From: Cybelea sp963824595
Lineage (GTDB): Bacteria; Vulcanimicrobiota; Vulcanimicrobiia; Vulcanimicrobiales; Vulcanimicrobiaceae
Assembly: GCA_963824595.1 (NCBI GenBank)
Contig: CAWGPY010000003.1
Coordinates: 124,001-188,000 of the forward strand
Length of the DNA: 64,000 nt
Reading direction: 5' to 3'
How positions within the stretch are numbered: position 1 is the stretch's first letter; each line of letters starts with the position of its first letter. The notes below the pieces were generated by a model. The model made no database searches and was not told the origin of the DNA. It worked only from the letters and a program-made list of their open reading frames with translations. Of the stretch, positions 40,453 to 48,478 are shown one piece after another. Made by a program: the position numbers and the translations under genes.

Positions 40453-41124
40453 GTGCGCGTTTTAGTCGTCGAAGACAACGTTCCGGTCGCGGAGTCGATC
40501 CGTTCGATGCTCGAGGTGCGCCACTTCGCCGCCAACGTCGTGACCGACGGGGAGGCGGGGCTCGACCACCTGCTGCGGCGGTGCTACGACGCGGCCGTGG
40601 TCGACGTGGGTCTGCCCGGCATCGACGGCTTCACGGTGGCCCGCAACGCCCGCGCCGAGGGCGTGCAGACGCCGATCCTCATGCTCACTGCCCGCGACGC
40701 CGTCGAGGATCGCGTCGAGGGCCTGAACTGCGGCGCCGACGACTACCTCGTGAAGCCGTTCGTCGAAGAAGAGCTGATCGCGCGCATCACGGCGATTCTG
40801 CGCCGGGGCGACCGGCCGGTGGTCGGCGTGGTCGAAGTCGGCGCGCTGCGCATCGATCTGGCGGGGCGCAACGTCACCTACGGCGGCGAGCCGGTGCCGC
40901 TCGGAGCCACCGAGTTCCGGCTGCTGGAGTTCCTCGCGCGAAACGCCGGCATCGCGCTCTCGCGAACGCAGATCGTCGAACGCATCTGGGATTACGATTT
41001 CGAGGGCTCCAGCAACATCGTCGACGTTTACGTGAGCCAGCTCCGCCGGAAGCTCAAGAAGCTCGGCGCGAGCGGCGTCATCGAGACGGTCTGGGGCATC
41101 GGATACCGTCTGAAACTTACTTGA
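40453..41124 (+). CDS. OmpR-family response regulator
   Basis: 223 residues, GTG start two bases after the porin stop. Receiver domain with acidic pocket E7/D8, phospho-acceptor D51 in VVDVGLPGIDGF, T in MLTARD and K in DYLVKPF. The C-terminal winged helix (about 128-222) has PLGATEFRLLEFLARNAG, LSRTQIVERIWDYDFEGSSNIVDVYVSQLRRKL and VWGIGYRL. It forms a pair with the kinase that follows. As the last part of the cupredoxin/porin run it may control those genes in response to copper or redox state. Confidence 0.93.
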   Translation: MRVLVVEDNVPVAESIRSMLEVRHFAANVVTDGEAGLDHLLRRCYDAAVVDVGLPGIDGFTVARNARAEGVQTPILMLTARDAVEDRVEGLNCGADDYLVKPFVEEELIARITAILRRGDRPVVGVVEVGALRIDLAGRNVTYGGEPVPLGATEFRLLEFLARNAGIALSRTQIVERIWDYDFEGSSNIVDVYVSQLRRKLKKLGASGVIETVWGIGYRLKLT

Positions 41125-41137
41125 TCGCTGAACGTAG

Positions 41138-42058
41138 TTGATCGCTCGCGCGGCGCTCCTCTACCTTCTCGTTTTCGTCTGCGTGCTGCTCGCGCTCAAC
41201 GCGGGGGCGTACGCCTTCATGACGCGCGAGTACGCATCGCTGCTCGCTCCCGCGCTCGGCACGCCCGAGGGCTCGGCGGCGATGGCGACCGCGATGCGGC
41301 GCGTGGTCGCCACGCTGGCCGCGATCGACGCTCCGCTCGTCGCCATCGTCGCCATCGCCTCGTACGTGCTGGCGCGCGCGACGATCGCGCCGCTCCAGGC
41401 CGCGCGCGAGCGGGAACGCCTCTTCGCCGCCGACGCCGCGCACGAGCTGCGCTCGCCGCTCGCCGCGATCGCCGCCCTGGCGCAGGCCGCGCGCACCGGC
41501 GCCGGCGAGGAGAGCCGCAACGCGTTCGAGTCGATTTCGCGCGCCGCGTTCGAAGCGTCCGACGTCGTGAGCGATCTCCTGACGCTCGCGCGCGACCCCG
41601 GGCGCCGCGCGCTGCACTGCGAGCCCGTGGACCTGGCGACGATCGTGGCACACTCGTCACGCGATACCGCGCCCGTGGCCGCCGCGCGGGGCATCCGGCT
41701 CGAGTCCACGGCGGAGAGCGCGATCGTCGAGGGCGACGAGCGCCGCCTGCGCGAGCTCGCACGCAACCTGCTCGACAACGCGATCCGGCACGCGCGCGGC
41801 AGCATCTCCATCGCGTCGCGGCGCAACGGCCGCGTCTGCGAAATCGTCGTCGACGACGACGGCGAGGGCATTCCGCCCGACGAACGCGAGCGCGTTTTTG
41901 CGCGCTTCTATCGCCGCGCGAACGACGCTTCCGGCACCGGCCTCGGGCTCGCGATCGTGCGCTGGATCGCGTCGGCGCACGACGGCGAGGTGATCGTGGC
42001 CGAGGCGCCCTCGGGCGGAGCGCGTTTCGTCGCGGCGATTCCGGCCCGGCGGGAGTGA
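41138..42058 (+). CDS. Sensor histidine kinase
   Basis: 306 residues from TTG 41138. Two membrane helices (about 7-27 and 62-80) flank a very short periplasmic segment of about 35 residues, so an intramembrane or partner-dependent signal is likely. There is no HAMP domain. The kinase core is complete: H-box FAADAAHELRSPLAAI with H102, N-box LARNLLDNAIRHARG, G1 VVDDDGEGIP, F-box VFARFYR and G2 SGTGLGLAIVRWI. It presumably phosphorylates the regulator encoded 13 bases upstream. Confidence 0.92.
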   Translation: MIARAALLYLLVFVCVLLALNAGAYAFMTREYASLLAPALGTPEGSAAMATAMRRVVATLAAIDAPLVAIVAIASYVLARATIAPLQAARERERLFAADAAHELRSPLAAIAALAQAARTGAGEESRNAFESISRAAFEASDVVSDLLTLARDPGRRALHCEPVDLATIVAHSSRDTAPVAAARGIRLESTAESAIVEGDERRLRELARNLLDNAIRHARGSISIASRRNGRVCEIVVDDDGEGIPPDERERVFARFYRRANDASGTGLGLAIVRWIASAHDGEVIVAEAPSGGARFVAAIPARRE

Positions 42059-42112
42059 CGGGAAGGAGCCTCTAGGGGTCCGAGGCCGCTCCGGCGCGTA
42101 AGACAGGCTGCC

Positions 42113-43645
42113 ATGCCGTTTGCGTCGCTCGGGGAGTTCGTCGCCGCCTTGCGCAAGGCGGGAGAGCTGCACGAGGTCGGCGCGAGCGTCGACCCCCGCT
42201 TGGAGATCGGCGAGATCACCGACCGCGTGGTGAAGGCGGGCGGTCCGGCGCTGCTCTTCACCGACGTGCGCGGCTCGCGCTTCCCGGTGCTCACGAACCA
42301 GTTCGGCACGCGGCGGCGAATGGCGATGGCGCTCGACGCGAACGACCTCGACGAGGTCGGCGACCGGATCCGCACGCTGATCGACGTCGTGCCGCCCGCG
42401 GGCTCGCTGGTGGGAAAGCTGCGCGGCGCATTGCGGCTTGCGCCGTTCGCGAACGCGATCCCGCGGCGAGTGCGGGGCGGCCCCGCGCAGGAGGTGGTGC
42501 ACGACCGGCCCGACCTCACCAAGCTGCCCGTGCTCACGACGTGGCCGCGCGACGCCGGCCCGTTCATCACGCTGCCGCTGGTGATCACGAAAGACCCGCG
42601 CACCCAGCGTCTCAACGTCGGCATGTACCGCATGCAGGTCTACGGCCCGAACGAAACGGCGATGCACTGGCAGCGGCACAAGCACGGCCGCGCGCACGCC
42701 GACGCGTGGGGCTCGAAGATTCCCGCAGCGGTCGCGATCGGCACCGAGCCCGCGCTGACCTATGCCGCCACCGCGCCGCTGCCGCCGCTGCTCGACGAGT
42801 TCGCGTTCGCCGGCCTGCTGCGCGGCAAGCCCGTCGACGTGGTGCGCGCGCGCACGATCGACCTCGTCGTTCCCGCCGAGGCCGAGTTCGTTCTGGAAGG
42901 GTACGTCGACAACGACGATCTGCGCGACGAGGGCCCGTTCGGCGATCACACGGGGGTCTACACGCCGGCCGATCGCTACCCGACGTTTCACGTCGCGTGC
43001 GTCACCCATCGCCGCAATCCCATCTACGCGGCAACGCTCGTCGGCAAACCGCCGATGGAGGACGCGTGGCTCGGGAAGGCCACCGAGCGCATCTTCCTGC
43101 CGCTGCTGCAGGCCATGCTGCCGGAGGTCGCCGACATGAATCTGCCGGTCGAGGGCGGATTCCACAACCTCGCGATCGTGTCCATACGCAAATCGTATCC
43201 GGGGCAAGCGAAGAAGGTGATGAACGCGCTGTGGGGCCTCGGACACATGATGATGCTGACGCGCGTGCTCGTGATCGTCGACGACGACATTGACGTGAGC
43301 GACCCGCGCGCGGTGGCGTGGTTCGTGCTCAACAACCTGGCGCCGGAGCGCGACGTCGTGATGATGCCCGGTCCGGTCGACGACCTGGATCACGGCTCGT
43401 ACAGCGTGGCGTACGGAACGAAGATCGGCATCGACGCGACGCGCAAAGACGCGTCGGAAGGCTACACGCGGGGCTGGCCGCCGGAGACGATCATGGACGG
43501 CGCGACGCGACGCCGCGTCAGCGCGCGGTGGCGCGAATACGGCCTCGACAAGATCGAACACGCGCTGCAGGCCGACGGCTGGTCCGGGCAGGGCGCGGGC
43601 GCTTACGAACGGCTGCTGCGCTCGGCCGCCGAGCTCGAGCCGTGA
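42113..43645 (+). CDS. ubiD: UbiD-family prenylated-FMN-dependent decarboxylase
   Basis: 510 residues. N-terminal FASLGEFVAALRKAGELHEV, VVTGGPALLF-like VVKAGGPALLFTDVRG, then TWPRDAGPFITLPLVITKDPRT and NVGMYRMQVYGPNETAMHWQRHKHGRAHAD (prFMN/metal pocket), and PFGDHTGVYTPADRYPTFHVACVTHRRNPIYAATLVGKPPMEDAWLGKATERIF, in which the catalytic E-x-x-E-type acids lie. It removes the carboxyl group from an aromatic quinone precursor. It is coupled to ubiA by a GTGA overlap. No ubiX (prFMN synthase) is in the window. Confidence 0.95.
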   Translation: MPFASLGEFVAALRKAGELHEVGASVDPRLEIGEITDRVVKAGGPALLFTDVRGSRFPVLTNQFGTRRRMAMALDANDLDEVGDRIRTLIDVVPPAGSLVGKLRGALRLAPFANAIPRRVRGGPAQEVVHDRPDLTKLPVLTTWPRDAGPFITLPLVITKDPRTQRLNVGMYRMQVYGPNETAMHWQRHKHGRAHADAWGSKIPAAVAIGTEPALTYAATAPLPPLLDEFAFAGLLRGKPVDVVRARTIDLVVPAEAEFVLEGYVDNDDLRDEGPFGDHTGVYTPADRYPTFHVACVTHRRNPIYAATLVGKPPMEDAWLGKATERIFLPLLQAMLPEVADMNLPVEGGFHNLAIVSIRKSYPGQAKKVMNALWGLGHMMMLTRVLVIVDDDIDVSDPRAVAWFVLNNLAPERDVVMMPGPVDDLDHGSYSVAYGTKIGIDATRKDASEGYTRGWPPETIMDGATRRRVSARWREYGLDKIEHALQADGWSGQGAGAYERLLRSAAELEP

Positions 43646-44490
43646 AGACGATCGCGCTCTTTCTGCGCGAGATTCGTATCGAGCACACCCTCTTCGCGCT
43701 GCCGTTCGCGTACGTCGGCGCGGTGCTCGCGGCGCGGGGAATTCCGGCTCCGGCGCAGCTCGTGTGGATCACGCTCGCGGTGCTGGGTGCGCGCACGGCG
43801 GCGATGTCGGCGAACCGCTTCCTCGACCGCGAGATCGACGCGCGCAACCCGCGCACCGCTCGCCGTGCGGTCGCCAGCGGCACGCTGCCCGCGGCGGCCA
43901 TGCTGTGGGCGGCCGGCGCCGGACTGGCGCTGCTGCTCGTCTCGGCGTGGATGCTCAATCCGCTCTGCGTGAAGCTGCTGCCGATCGCGGCGGTGCTCCT
44001 ATTGATCTACCCGCTCTGCAAGCGTTTCACGTGGACCACGCACTTCGTGCTGGGCGCGGTCGACGGACTCGCGCCGCTCGGCGCGTACGTGGGCGTCGCC
44101 GGCACGGTCACGCTGCCGGCGGTCCTTCTGTTTCTGGCCGTCACGATCTGGGTGGCGGGATTCGACATCATCTACGCGTTGATGGACTTCGGCGTCGACC
44201 AAGACCAGGGCATTCGTTCGCTGCCGGTGCGCTTCGGCGAAGCGAGCGGCCGCGTGCTGCCGATGTTGCTGCACGCGGCGATGCTGCTGCTGCTCGCGGC
44301 CGCCGGGATCCTCGCCGGCGCCGGACGCACCTACTTTCTCGGCGTGTTCTCAGTCGCGGTGCTCATCCTGTACGAGCGGTATCTCTTTCGCAGCGGCGCG
44401 AATCTCTTCATCATCAACGAGCGTGTCTTCATCTCCAACATGACGTTCTCGGTCTTCTTCCTCATCACGACGGTCGCGGGATTCGTATGA
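43642..44490 (+). CDS. ubiA: UbiA-family prenyltransferase
   Basis: 282 residues from GTG 43642. Eight or nine helices. The first Asp-rich motif is AMSANRFLDREIDARNPRTARR (about 53-74). The second is ALMDFGVDQDQGIRSLPVRFG (about 177-197). Together they bind the Mg-diphosphate of the prenyl donor. Together with UbiD this pair is typical of the futalosine menaquinone route (MqnP plus UbiD) as well as of ubiquinone synthesis. The menaquinol-type b/Rieske complex at 1.4-3.6 kb favours menaquinone. Confidence 0.93.
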   Translation: MKTIALFLREIRIEHTLFALPFAYVGAVLAARGIPAPAQLVWITLAVLGARTAAMSANRFLDREIDARNPRTARRAVASGTLPAAAMLWAAGAGLALLLVSAWMLNPLCVKLLPIAAVLLLIYPLCKRFTWTTHFVLGAVDGLAPLGAYVGVAGTVTLPAVLLFLAVTIWVAGFDIIYALMDFGVDQDQGIRSLPVRFGEASGRVLPMLLHAAMLLLLAAAGILAGAGRTYFLGVFSVAVLILYERYLFRSGANLFIINERVFISNMTFSVFFLITTVAGFV

Positions 44491-45668
44491 AGCGCCGCGC
44501 CTTCATCGCCGCCGCCGGCGCGGTGGCCGCGAGCGGAGCGACCGCCGGCGCGCAGGTCGTGCCGGTCCAGCCGATCCAGGGGCCGCAGGGGCAGTTTCTG
44601 CAACAGCTCACGATCGCGGTGAGCGTCACGCTCTCGGGCCCGCTGCAGAAATACGGCCAGGAGGTGGTCAAGGGCGTGCAGGCGGCGGTCGACGAGCAGA
44701 ACCGCTTCCACGCGCCGATCTCGTTCGTGTGGGGAATGCGCGCGCTCGACGATCGCAACGATCCCGGCGTCGCCGCCTCGAACGCGAACGTCGCGGCCGC
44801 CGACTTCAGCGTGATCGGCATGATCGGAAACCTGACGGGGCCTATGACGCTCGCGGCGCTCTCGCGCTACGCCAACGTCGGCTTCGCCGTCATCGTGCCC
44901 ACCGTCACGGCCGATGCGGTGACGAAGCGCGGCTACCACAACGTCTACCGGCTGCCCGCCAAGGACAGCACGTCGGGCCGTCTCTTCGCCAAGTCCGTGC
45001 TCGAAGGCAAGAGCGGCATCAATTCGATCGCGATCGCGTTCGACGACGACTACGGCTACGACGTCGCCAACGGGTTCGTGCAGCAGGCGCAGAACGATCG
45101 CCACACGGCGCAGCTGCTGCTCTTCCCGCGCGCAACGACCGATCCGGCGCGCGCCGCGCGAACGGTGCTCGACCGGTCGCCGGGCTACGTGTTCCTGGGC
45201 GGCAAAACCGCGGAGCTGGGACCGATCGCCGCGGCGCTGCGAACCGCCGGCTACACCGGCGAGTTCGGCGCGGGCGACGGCTTTTACAACAACGACACGA
45301 TCGCGACGTACGCCAAGACGCTGGCGGGCGCGCACGTGGCGGCGTCGATGCCGCCGATCGACCGTATCCCGAGCGCGGCGCAGCTGATCACCGACTTCCA
45401 GCGGGAGGTCACGCAGATCACGGCCTTCTCGGCCTACGGATACGCCGCGGCCCAGCTGATGATCGCCGCTTCGCAGCGCGCGAACGCGAGCACGCGGAGG
45501 GCGCTGCTCACGTCGCTGCAGATGGGCGGCACGTTCACGACCCTCGTCGGGCAGTTCGCGTTCAACATTAGCGGCGATCCGCTGATTCCGAACATCTATC
45601 TCTATACCGTCGGCGCCGACGGGTTCAAGTACGATCGGCCCGCCGTGCGCAACGGCTTTATCTTATAG
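44487..45668 (+). CDS. Periplasmic binding protein of the branched-chain amino acid/amide type
   Basis: 393 residues, ATGA overlap with ubiA. A Tat-like or Sec signal (KRRAFIAAAGAVAASGATAGAQ). The type I periplasmic-binding fold is shown by VSVTLSGPLQKYGQEVVKGVQAAVDEQNRF, ALDDRNDPGVAASNANV, VIGMIGNLTGPMTLAALSRYANVGFAVIVPTVTADAV and AIAFDDDYGYDVANGFVQQAQ. No permease or ATPase gene is adjacent, and the translational coupling to UbiD/UbiA suggests binding of a quinone-related aromatic precursor or an unlinked transporter. Ligand unknown. Confidence 0.85.
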   Translation: MKRRAFIAAAGAVAASGATAGAQVVPVQPIQGPQGQFLQQLTIAVSVTLSGPLQKYGQEVVKGVQAAVDEQNRFHAPISFVWGMRALDDRNDPGVAASNANVAAADFSVIGMIGNLTGPMTLAALSRYANVGFAVIVPTVTADAVTKRGYHNVYRLPAKDSTSGRLFAKSVLEGKSGINSIAIAFDDDYGYDVANGFVQQAQNDRHTAQLLLFPRATTDPARAARTVLDRSPGYVFLGGKTAELGPIAAALRTAGYTGEFGAGDGFYNNDTIATYAKTLAGAHVAASMPPIDRIPSAAQLITDFQREVTQITAFSAYGYAAAQLMIAASQRANASTRRALLTSLQMGGTFTTLVGQFAFNISGDPLIPNIYLYTVGADGFKYDRPAVRNGFIL

Positions 45669-45678
45669 GAAACTTCGC

Positions 45679-45831
45679 TCAGCGGACGTACTCGTCTTCG
45701 GGCACGACGCGCAGCCGGTGCGGCGTGCGGGCCTTCTCCTGCGGACGGGCGTCGGTGTCTTCCAGGGCGAGCACGAAGCGCAGCCGCCAGGCGCCGAGCG
45801 AGAGGGTGAAATTCGTTCCAATGATTTCCAC
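45679..45831 (-). CDS. Small protein at the end of the GntR/ABC operon
   Basis: A 50-codon frame from GTG 45831, three bases after the permease stop. It begins EIIGTNFTLSLGAWRLRFVL and ends VPEDEYVR, with a charged middle (ALEDTDARPQEKARTPHR). Composition is protein-like: one amphipathic N-terminal strand/helix and an acidic end. It lies in the transcription order of the operon and has no overlapping competitor of better quality. It is too short to be assigned a family. It might be a regulatory subunit of the transporter. Confidence 0.6.
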   Translation of the reverse strand: MEIIGTNFTLSLGAWRLRFVLALEDTDARPQEKARTPHRLRVVPEDEYVR

Positions 45832-45834
45832 GAT

Positions 45835-46851
45835 TTAGGCCTCCACGCGCTGCCACTGCCAGATGGCAATCGCTCCATAGACGACGAAGAATATCACCTG
45901 GGCTCCCAGTCGAAGCCCGAAATCGTTACTCGCATACGCCAAAGTTCCGTTGTCCTGCGGGATGACGAACGACACGTAGGTCAGGGGAATGAACCGCGAG
46001 AGCACCCACGCCGTGTCGCGCACGAACGTCGCGACGACGTTGTAGGGGTGCACGAGCGTGAGCAAGCCGATCACGATGGCAACCGGAGCCGAGGCGACCA
46101 GCACGCCGATCCACGCGCGCCGAAGCCAGGTGGTGGCCGCGATGAGCATGGCATACCAGGCGAGCGGGGCCGCGATTCCCATCGCGATCGCTCGGGAGTT
46201 GACGCCGCTGAAGTCGAGCCGCGCCGACTCGAACAGCAGCTGGCAGATGTAGAAGGCGATTATCGTCATCACCGACGCCGCCAGGATGCCCACGCAATCC
46301 ACGCCGATGGCGCCGGCCGCGAAGCGAAGGCGCGAGCACGGCTTGGTCAACGCCACCTCGAGGTGGCCGTCGACCTCGCGAGCCAGCGGCGCGGCGAGGA
46401 TCGTGGCGACGATGAGGCCCACGATGTCCGCGAACAGCATGTAGTAGAGCATCGGTACGGCGCCGTTCGTGTCGATCACCGTCGTCGTGACGGAGCCGTG
46501 GCGCGTCTCGAAGGCCTGGATGCTGCCGATGCTTACCTTCACGGTCTCCTTATGCGCGCGCTTTGAGGGCTCGGTTACGACGATGTGCTTGCCGGCGTAG
46601 CCGTGGTCGTCGATGATCACGTGCGTCTGCTCCGACGAGTCGTCGATGATCGTGCGCTTCGTTCCGTCGGGGAGCACCGTGTGTCCGATCTTCGTGCCGG
46701 GCCTCATCGTTATGTGCTGCACCCACGCGTCGGGCGACATGTAGCGCGCGACGGAGATGCGCAGCACGATGCCGAGCAGCACCAAGATCCCCAAGACGAT
46801 CGCGACCATCTTGAGCGTGTTGCGGATACGCAACCATTCAACGTAGTTCAT
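45835..46851 (-). CDS. ABC-2-type transporter permease
   Basis: 338 residues, ATG overlapping the ATPase gene by four bases. One N-terminal helix (about 13-35) is followed by an extracytoplasmic domain of roughly 100 residues (PGTKIGHTVLPDGTKRTIIDDSSEQ) and then six helices from about 130 (MLYYMLFADIVGLIVATILAAPLAREVDGHLEVALTKPCSR is the typical ABC-2 coupling-helix region). It pairs with the ATPase in an exporter controlled by a GntR/YtrA regulator. Such modules often export or give immunity to peptides or membrane-active compounds. Confidence 0.82.
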   Translation of the reverse strand: MNYVEWLRIRNTLKMVAIVLGILVLLGIVLRISVARYMSPDAWVQHITMRPGTKIGHTVLPDGTKRTIIDDSSEQTHVIIDDHGYAGKHIVVTEPSKRAHKETVKVSIGSIQAFETRHGSVTTTVIDTNGAVPMLYYMLFADIVGLIVATILAAPLAREVDGHLEVALTKPCSRLRFAAGAIGVDCVGILAASVMTIIAFYICQLLFESARLDFSGVNSRAIAMGIAAPLAWYAMLIAATTWLRRAWIGVLVASAPVAIVIGLLTLVHPYNVVATFVRDTAWVLSRFIPLTYVSFVIPQDNGTLAYASNDFGLRLGAQVIFFVVYGAIAIWQWQRVEA

Positions 46852-47774
46852 TGCGAGTTCTCTCTAACGACGATGTCGGCGGCGTCGGAGTTCGGCGACA
46901 CCGCGTACAGGAAGATGTCCTCCAGGTTGAGATCGAGCACGCGCACGCCCATCGCGCCGGCGCTCGAGAGGCGCGTCGCGATGGCCTCGGCATCGGCGGT
47001 GACCAGCAGGCGCACGATCCGCTCGGTGCGGTCCGCGCGCGCGACGTTGGGATCGTTCGCGATGCCGTCGAGCGTGAAGTTGACGTCGGGGAAGATGCCT
47101 TCGACGATCTTGCGGTCGGCCTTGAGGTCGTCCACCAGGCCCTGGAGCACGACCCGCCCGCGGTCCATCACCGCGATGTGCTCGGCGGCGCGCTCGACTT
47201 GGCCGATCTGATGCGACGAGAAGATGACGGAGTTGCCCTTCGCGGCCTCGTTGATCATCAGGCTCAGCACGTGGCGCTGATTGAGCGGATCGAGGCCGCC
47301 CGTCGGCTCGTCGAGCACCAGGATCTCTGCGTTGCGCGCGAAGGCCACCGCGACCATCACGGCCGTCCGCATGCCCTTCGAGAGCGCGCGCGCCTTCTTG
47401 CGCGGATCCACGTTGAAGGACGCGAGCAGTTCCATCGCCCGCGCCGGCTCGAATCGCGCGTAGGCTCGCTTGTTCATCTCGACGTGCTCGGCGACGGTCA
47501 TCCAGTCGTAGAGGACACTCCGCTCCGGCACGTAGGCGATCCGCTCGAACATCTCGGGCACGAGCGCCTTTCCGTCGTAGAGGATCCGGCCGCTCGTTGG
47601 CCGCGCCAGGTCAAGCATGCACTTGAACGTGGTCGTTTTGCCGGCGCCGTTAGGCCCGAGCAGCCCGAAGACGCTGGCGCCGGGAATGTCGAGCGTCAGC
47701 CCGTCGACGGCCGCCGTGCTGCCGTAGAGCTTGCGCAAATCCGTTATTGTGATACTGCTCATGCCTTCTCTCAC
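46848..47774 (-). CDS. ABC transporter ATP-binding protein
   Basis: 308 residues from GTG 47774, which overlaps the gntR stop (ATG 47762 is the alternative). Walker A LLGPNGAGKTTTF, Q-loop region AYVPERSVLYDWMTVAEH, signature ALSKGMRTAVMVA (a weak C-motif: LSKGM for LSGGQ, as in many YtrB-like and CcmA-like ATPases), Walker B ILVLDEPTGGLDP and H-loop IFSSHQIGQVE. The C-terminal 80 residues match the extension of bacitracin/YtrB-type ATPases. It drives the adjacent ABC-2 permease. Confidence 0.93.
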   Translation of the reverse strand: MREGMSSITITDLRKLYGSTAAVDGLTLDIPGASVFGLLGPNGAGKTTTFKCMLDLARPTSGRILYDGKALVPEMFERIAYVPERSVLYDWMTVAEHVEMNKRAYARFEPARAMELLASFNVDPRKKARALSKGMRTAVMVAVAFARNAEILVLDEPTGGLDPLNQRHVLSLMINEAAKGNSVIFSSHQIGQVERAAEHIAVMDRGRVVLQGLVDDLKADRKIVEGIFPDVNFTLDGIANDPNVARADRTERIVRLLVTADAEAIATRLSSAGAMGVRVLDLNLEDIFLYAVSPNSDAADIVVRENSQ

Positions 47775-48169
47775 TTCTCGATGCCGCCGAACCAGTGTTG
47801 GAGTGCGCCGTCGAAGAGATCGCTGACCTCCGCGCGGGATAGTCCTACCGATCGCGCCTCGCGCAGCGCCACGTCGAGGGCGGCGCGCCCGATCTCCGCC
47901 GCAACCTTGGGGGAATCCGCGACGCCGTTGGAGCGGACGAACGATCCGCGTCCGGGCGACGTTTCGATCACCGATTCGCGCTCGAGTTCGCGATAGGCAC
48001 GCGCGACGGTGTTCGGGTTGACGGTGAGATCGATGGCGAGCTGTTTGACGGTGGGGAGCTGCTCTCCCGACTGCAAGACCCCGAGGGCGACCGATCGTTT
48101 TATCTGCTCGATGATCTGCAGATAGATCGGGACGCCGCTGCGTGGGTCTACGGTCAGTACGGCCGGCAT
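47771..48169 (-). CDS. GntR-family regulator, YtrA type
   Basis: 132 residues, ATG with AGGA seven bases upstream. The winged helix is PIYLQIIEQIKRSVALGVLQSGEQLPTVKQLAIDLTVNPNTVARAYRELERESVIETSPGRGSFV, broken here only by position (about 15-78). A short dimerising tail of about 50 residues without a ligand domain is diagnostic of the YtrA subfamily. These usually repress their own operon and an ABC exporter, and are released by cell-envelope antibiotics. The palindrome at 48340-48367 is the likely operator. Confidence 0.93.
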   Translation of the reverse strand: MPAVLTVDPRSGVPIYLQIIEQIKRSVALGVLQSGEQLPTVKQLAIDLTVNPNTVARAYRELERESVIETSPGRGSFVRSNGVADSPKVAAEIGRAALDVALREARSVGLSRAEVSDLFDGALQHWFGGIEK

Positions 48170-48188
48170 TCGAGTGTCCTGGTACGAC

Positions 48189-48305
48189 CTAAAACTTCGG
48201 GCCCCAGCCCGGGAAGAGTCCGGCCGAGCGACGATCGGGGAGCCGCACCGGGGTGCGGGCTTCGCGGGCGATGTCGGTGTCGGAAGCGAGCGTGGTGTGA
48301 ATCAT
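48189..48305 (-). CDS. 38-codon leader ORF, possible peptide precursor
   Basis: ATG 48305 has AAAGGA seven bases upstream, the best Shine-Dalgarno of the operon, and the frame runs to TAG at 48189, 19 bases before gntR. The product starts MIHTTLASDTDIAREA and ends GLFPGWGPKF: an acidic/polar first half and an Arg/Pro/Gly/Trp-rich end. No cysteine. As first gene behind the GntR-controlled promoter it could be an attenuating leader, a small signalling or bacteriocin-like peptide, or a membrane regulator. No homologue is recognised. Confidence 0.55.
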   Translation of the reverse strand: MIHTTLASDTDIAREARTPVRLPDRRSAGLFPGWGPKF

Positions 48306-48339
48306 TTTGGGTTCCTTTCGACTGTCTAGTACCATCAAG

Positions 48340-48367
48340 CTATTGTACTAGTACACTAGTACGATAG
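48340..48367. promoter_or_regulatory. Palindromic operator of the GntR/ABC operon
   Basis: The perfect half-sites GTACTAGT (48345-48352) and ACTAGTAC (48355-48362) flank a central AC. The symmetry extends to CTAT (48340-48343) and ATAG (48364-48367) with one mismatch. It overlaps the -10 of the predicted promoter, so a bound YtrA-type repressor would block RNA polymerase. More GTAC-containing half-sites occur at 48327-48332 (TAGTAC) and 48374-48378 (GGTAC). Confidence 0.8.
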
Positions 48368-48389
48368 CGCATTGGTACGGCCCCGTCAA
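48361..48389 (-). promoter_or_regulatory. Putative promoter of the leader-ORF/gntR/ABC operon
   Basis: Read on the minus strand, TTGACG (48389-48384) and TATCGT (48366-48361) are separated by exactly 17 bases. The -10 lies inside the palindromic operator. Transcription would begin near 48354, about 50 bases before the leader ORF. Confidence 0.6.
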
Positions 48390-48431
48390 GGTGCCGGCAA
48401 AAACTTTTTCAGACCTCGGCGGGCACGAAGC

Positions 48432-48459
48432 GGCCCGAAGGCGCAAGCGCCTCCGGGCC
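48432..48459 (-). terminator. Hairpin after the CadC-like gene
   Basis: GGCCCGAAGGCGC (48432-48444) pairs with GCGCCTCCGGGCC (48447-48459) over 13 positions with one mismatch and a very small loop. It lies 20 bases past the stop of the minus-strand regulator. A T-rich stretch is found only about 25 bases further on, so termination efficiency is uncertain. Confidence 0.5.
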
Positions 48460-48478
48460 GTCGGCTTTCGAGGAGCGT

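Noticed and set aside
45602..45878. Longer minus-strand ORFs of 71 and 84 codons over the 3' end of the periplasmic-binding-protein gene.
   Set aside because: They are low-complexity Arg/Pro/Ala shadows. The 50-codon frame 45679-45831 is more protein-like and fits the operon spacing.
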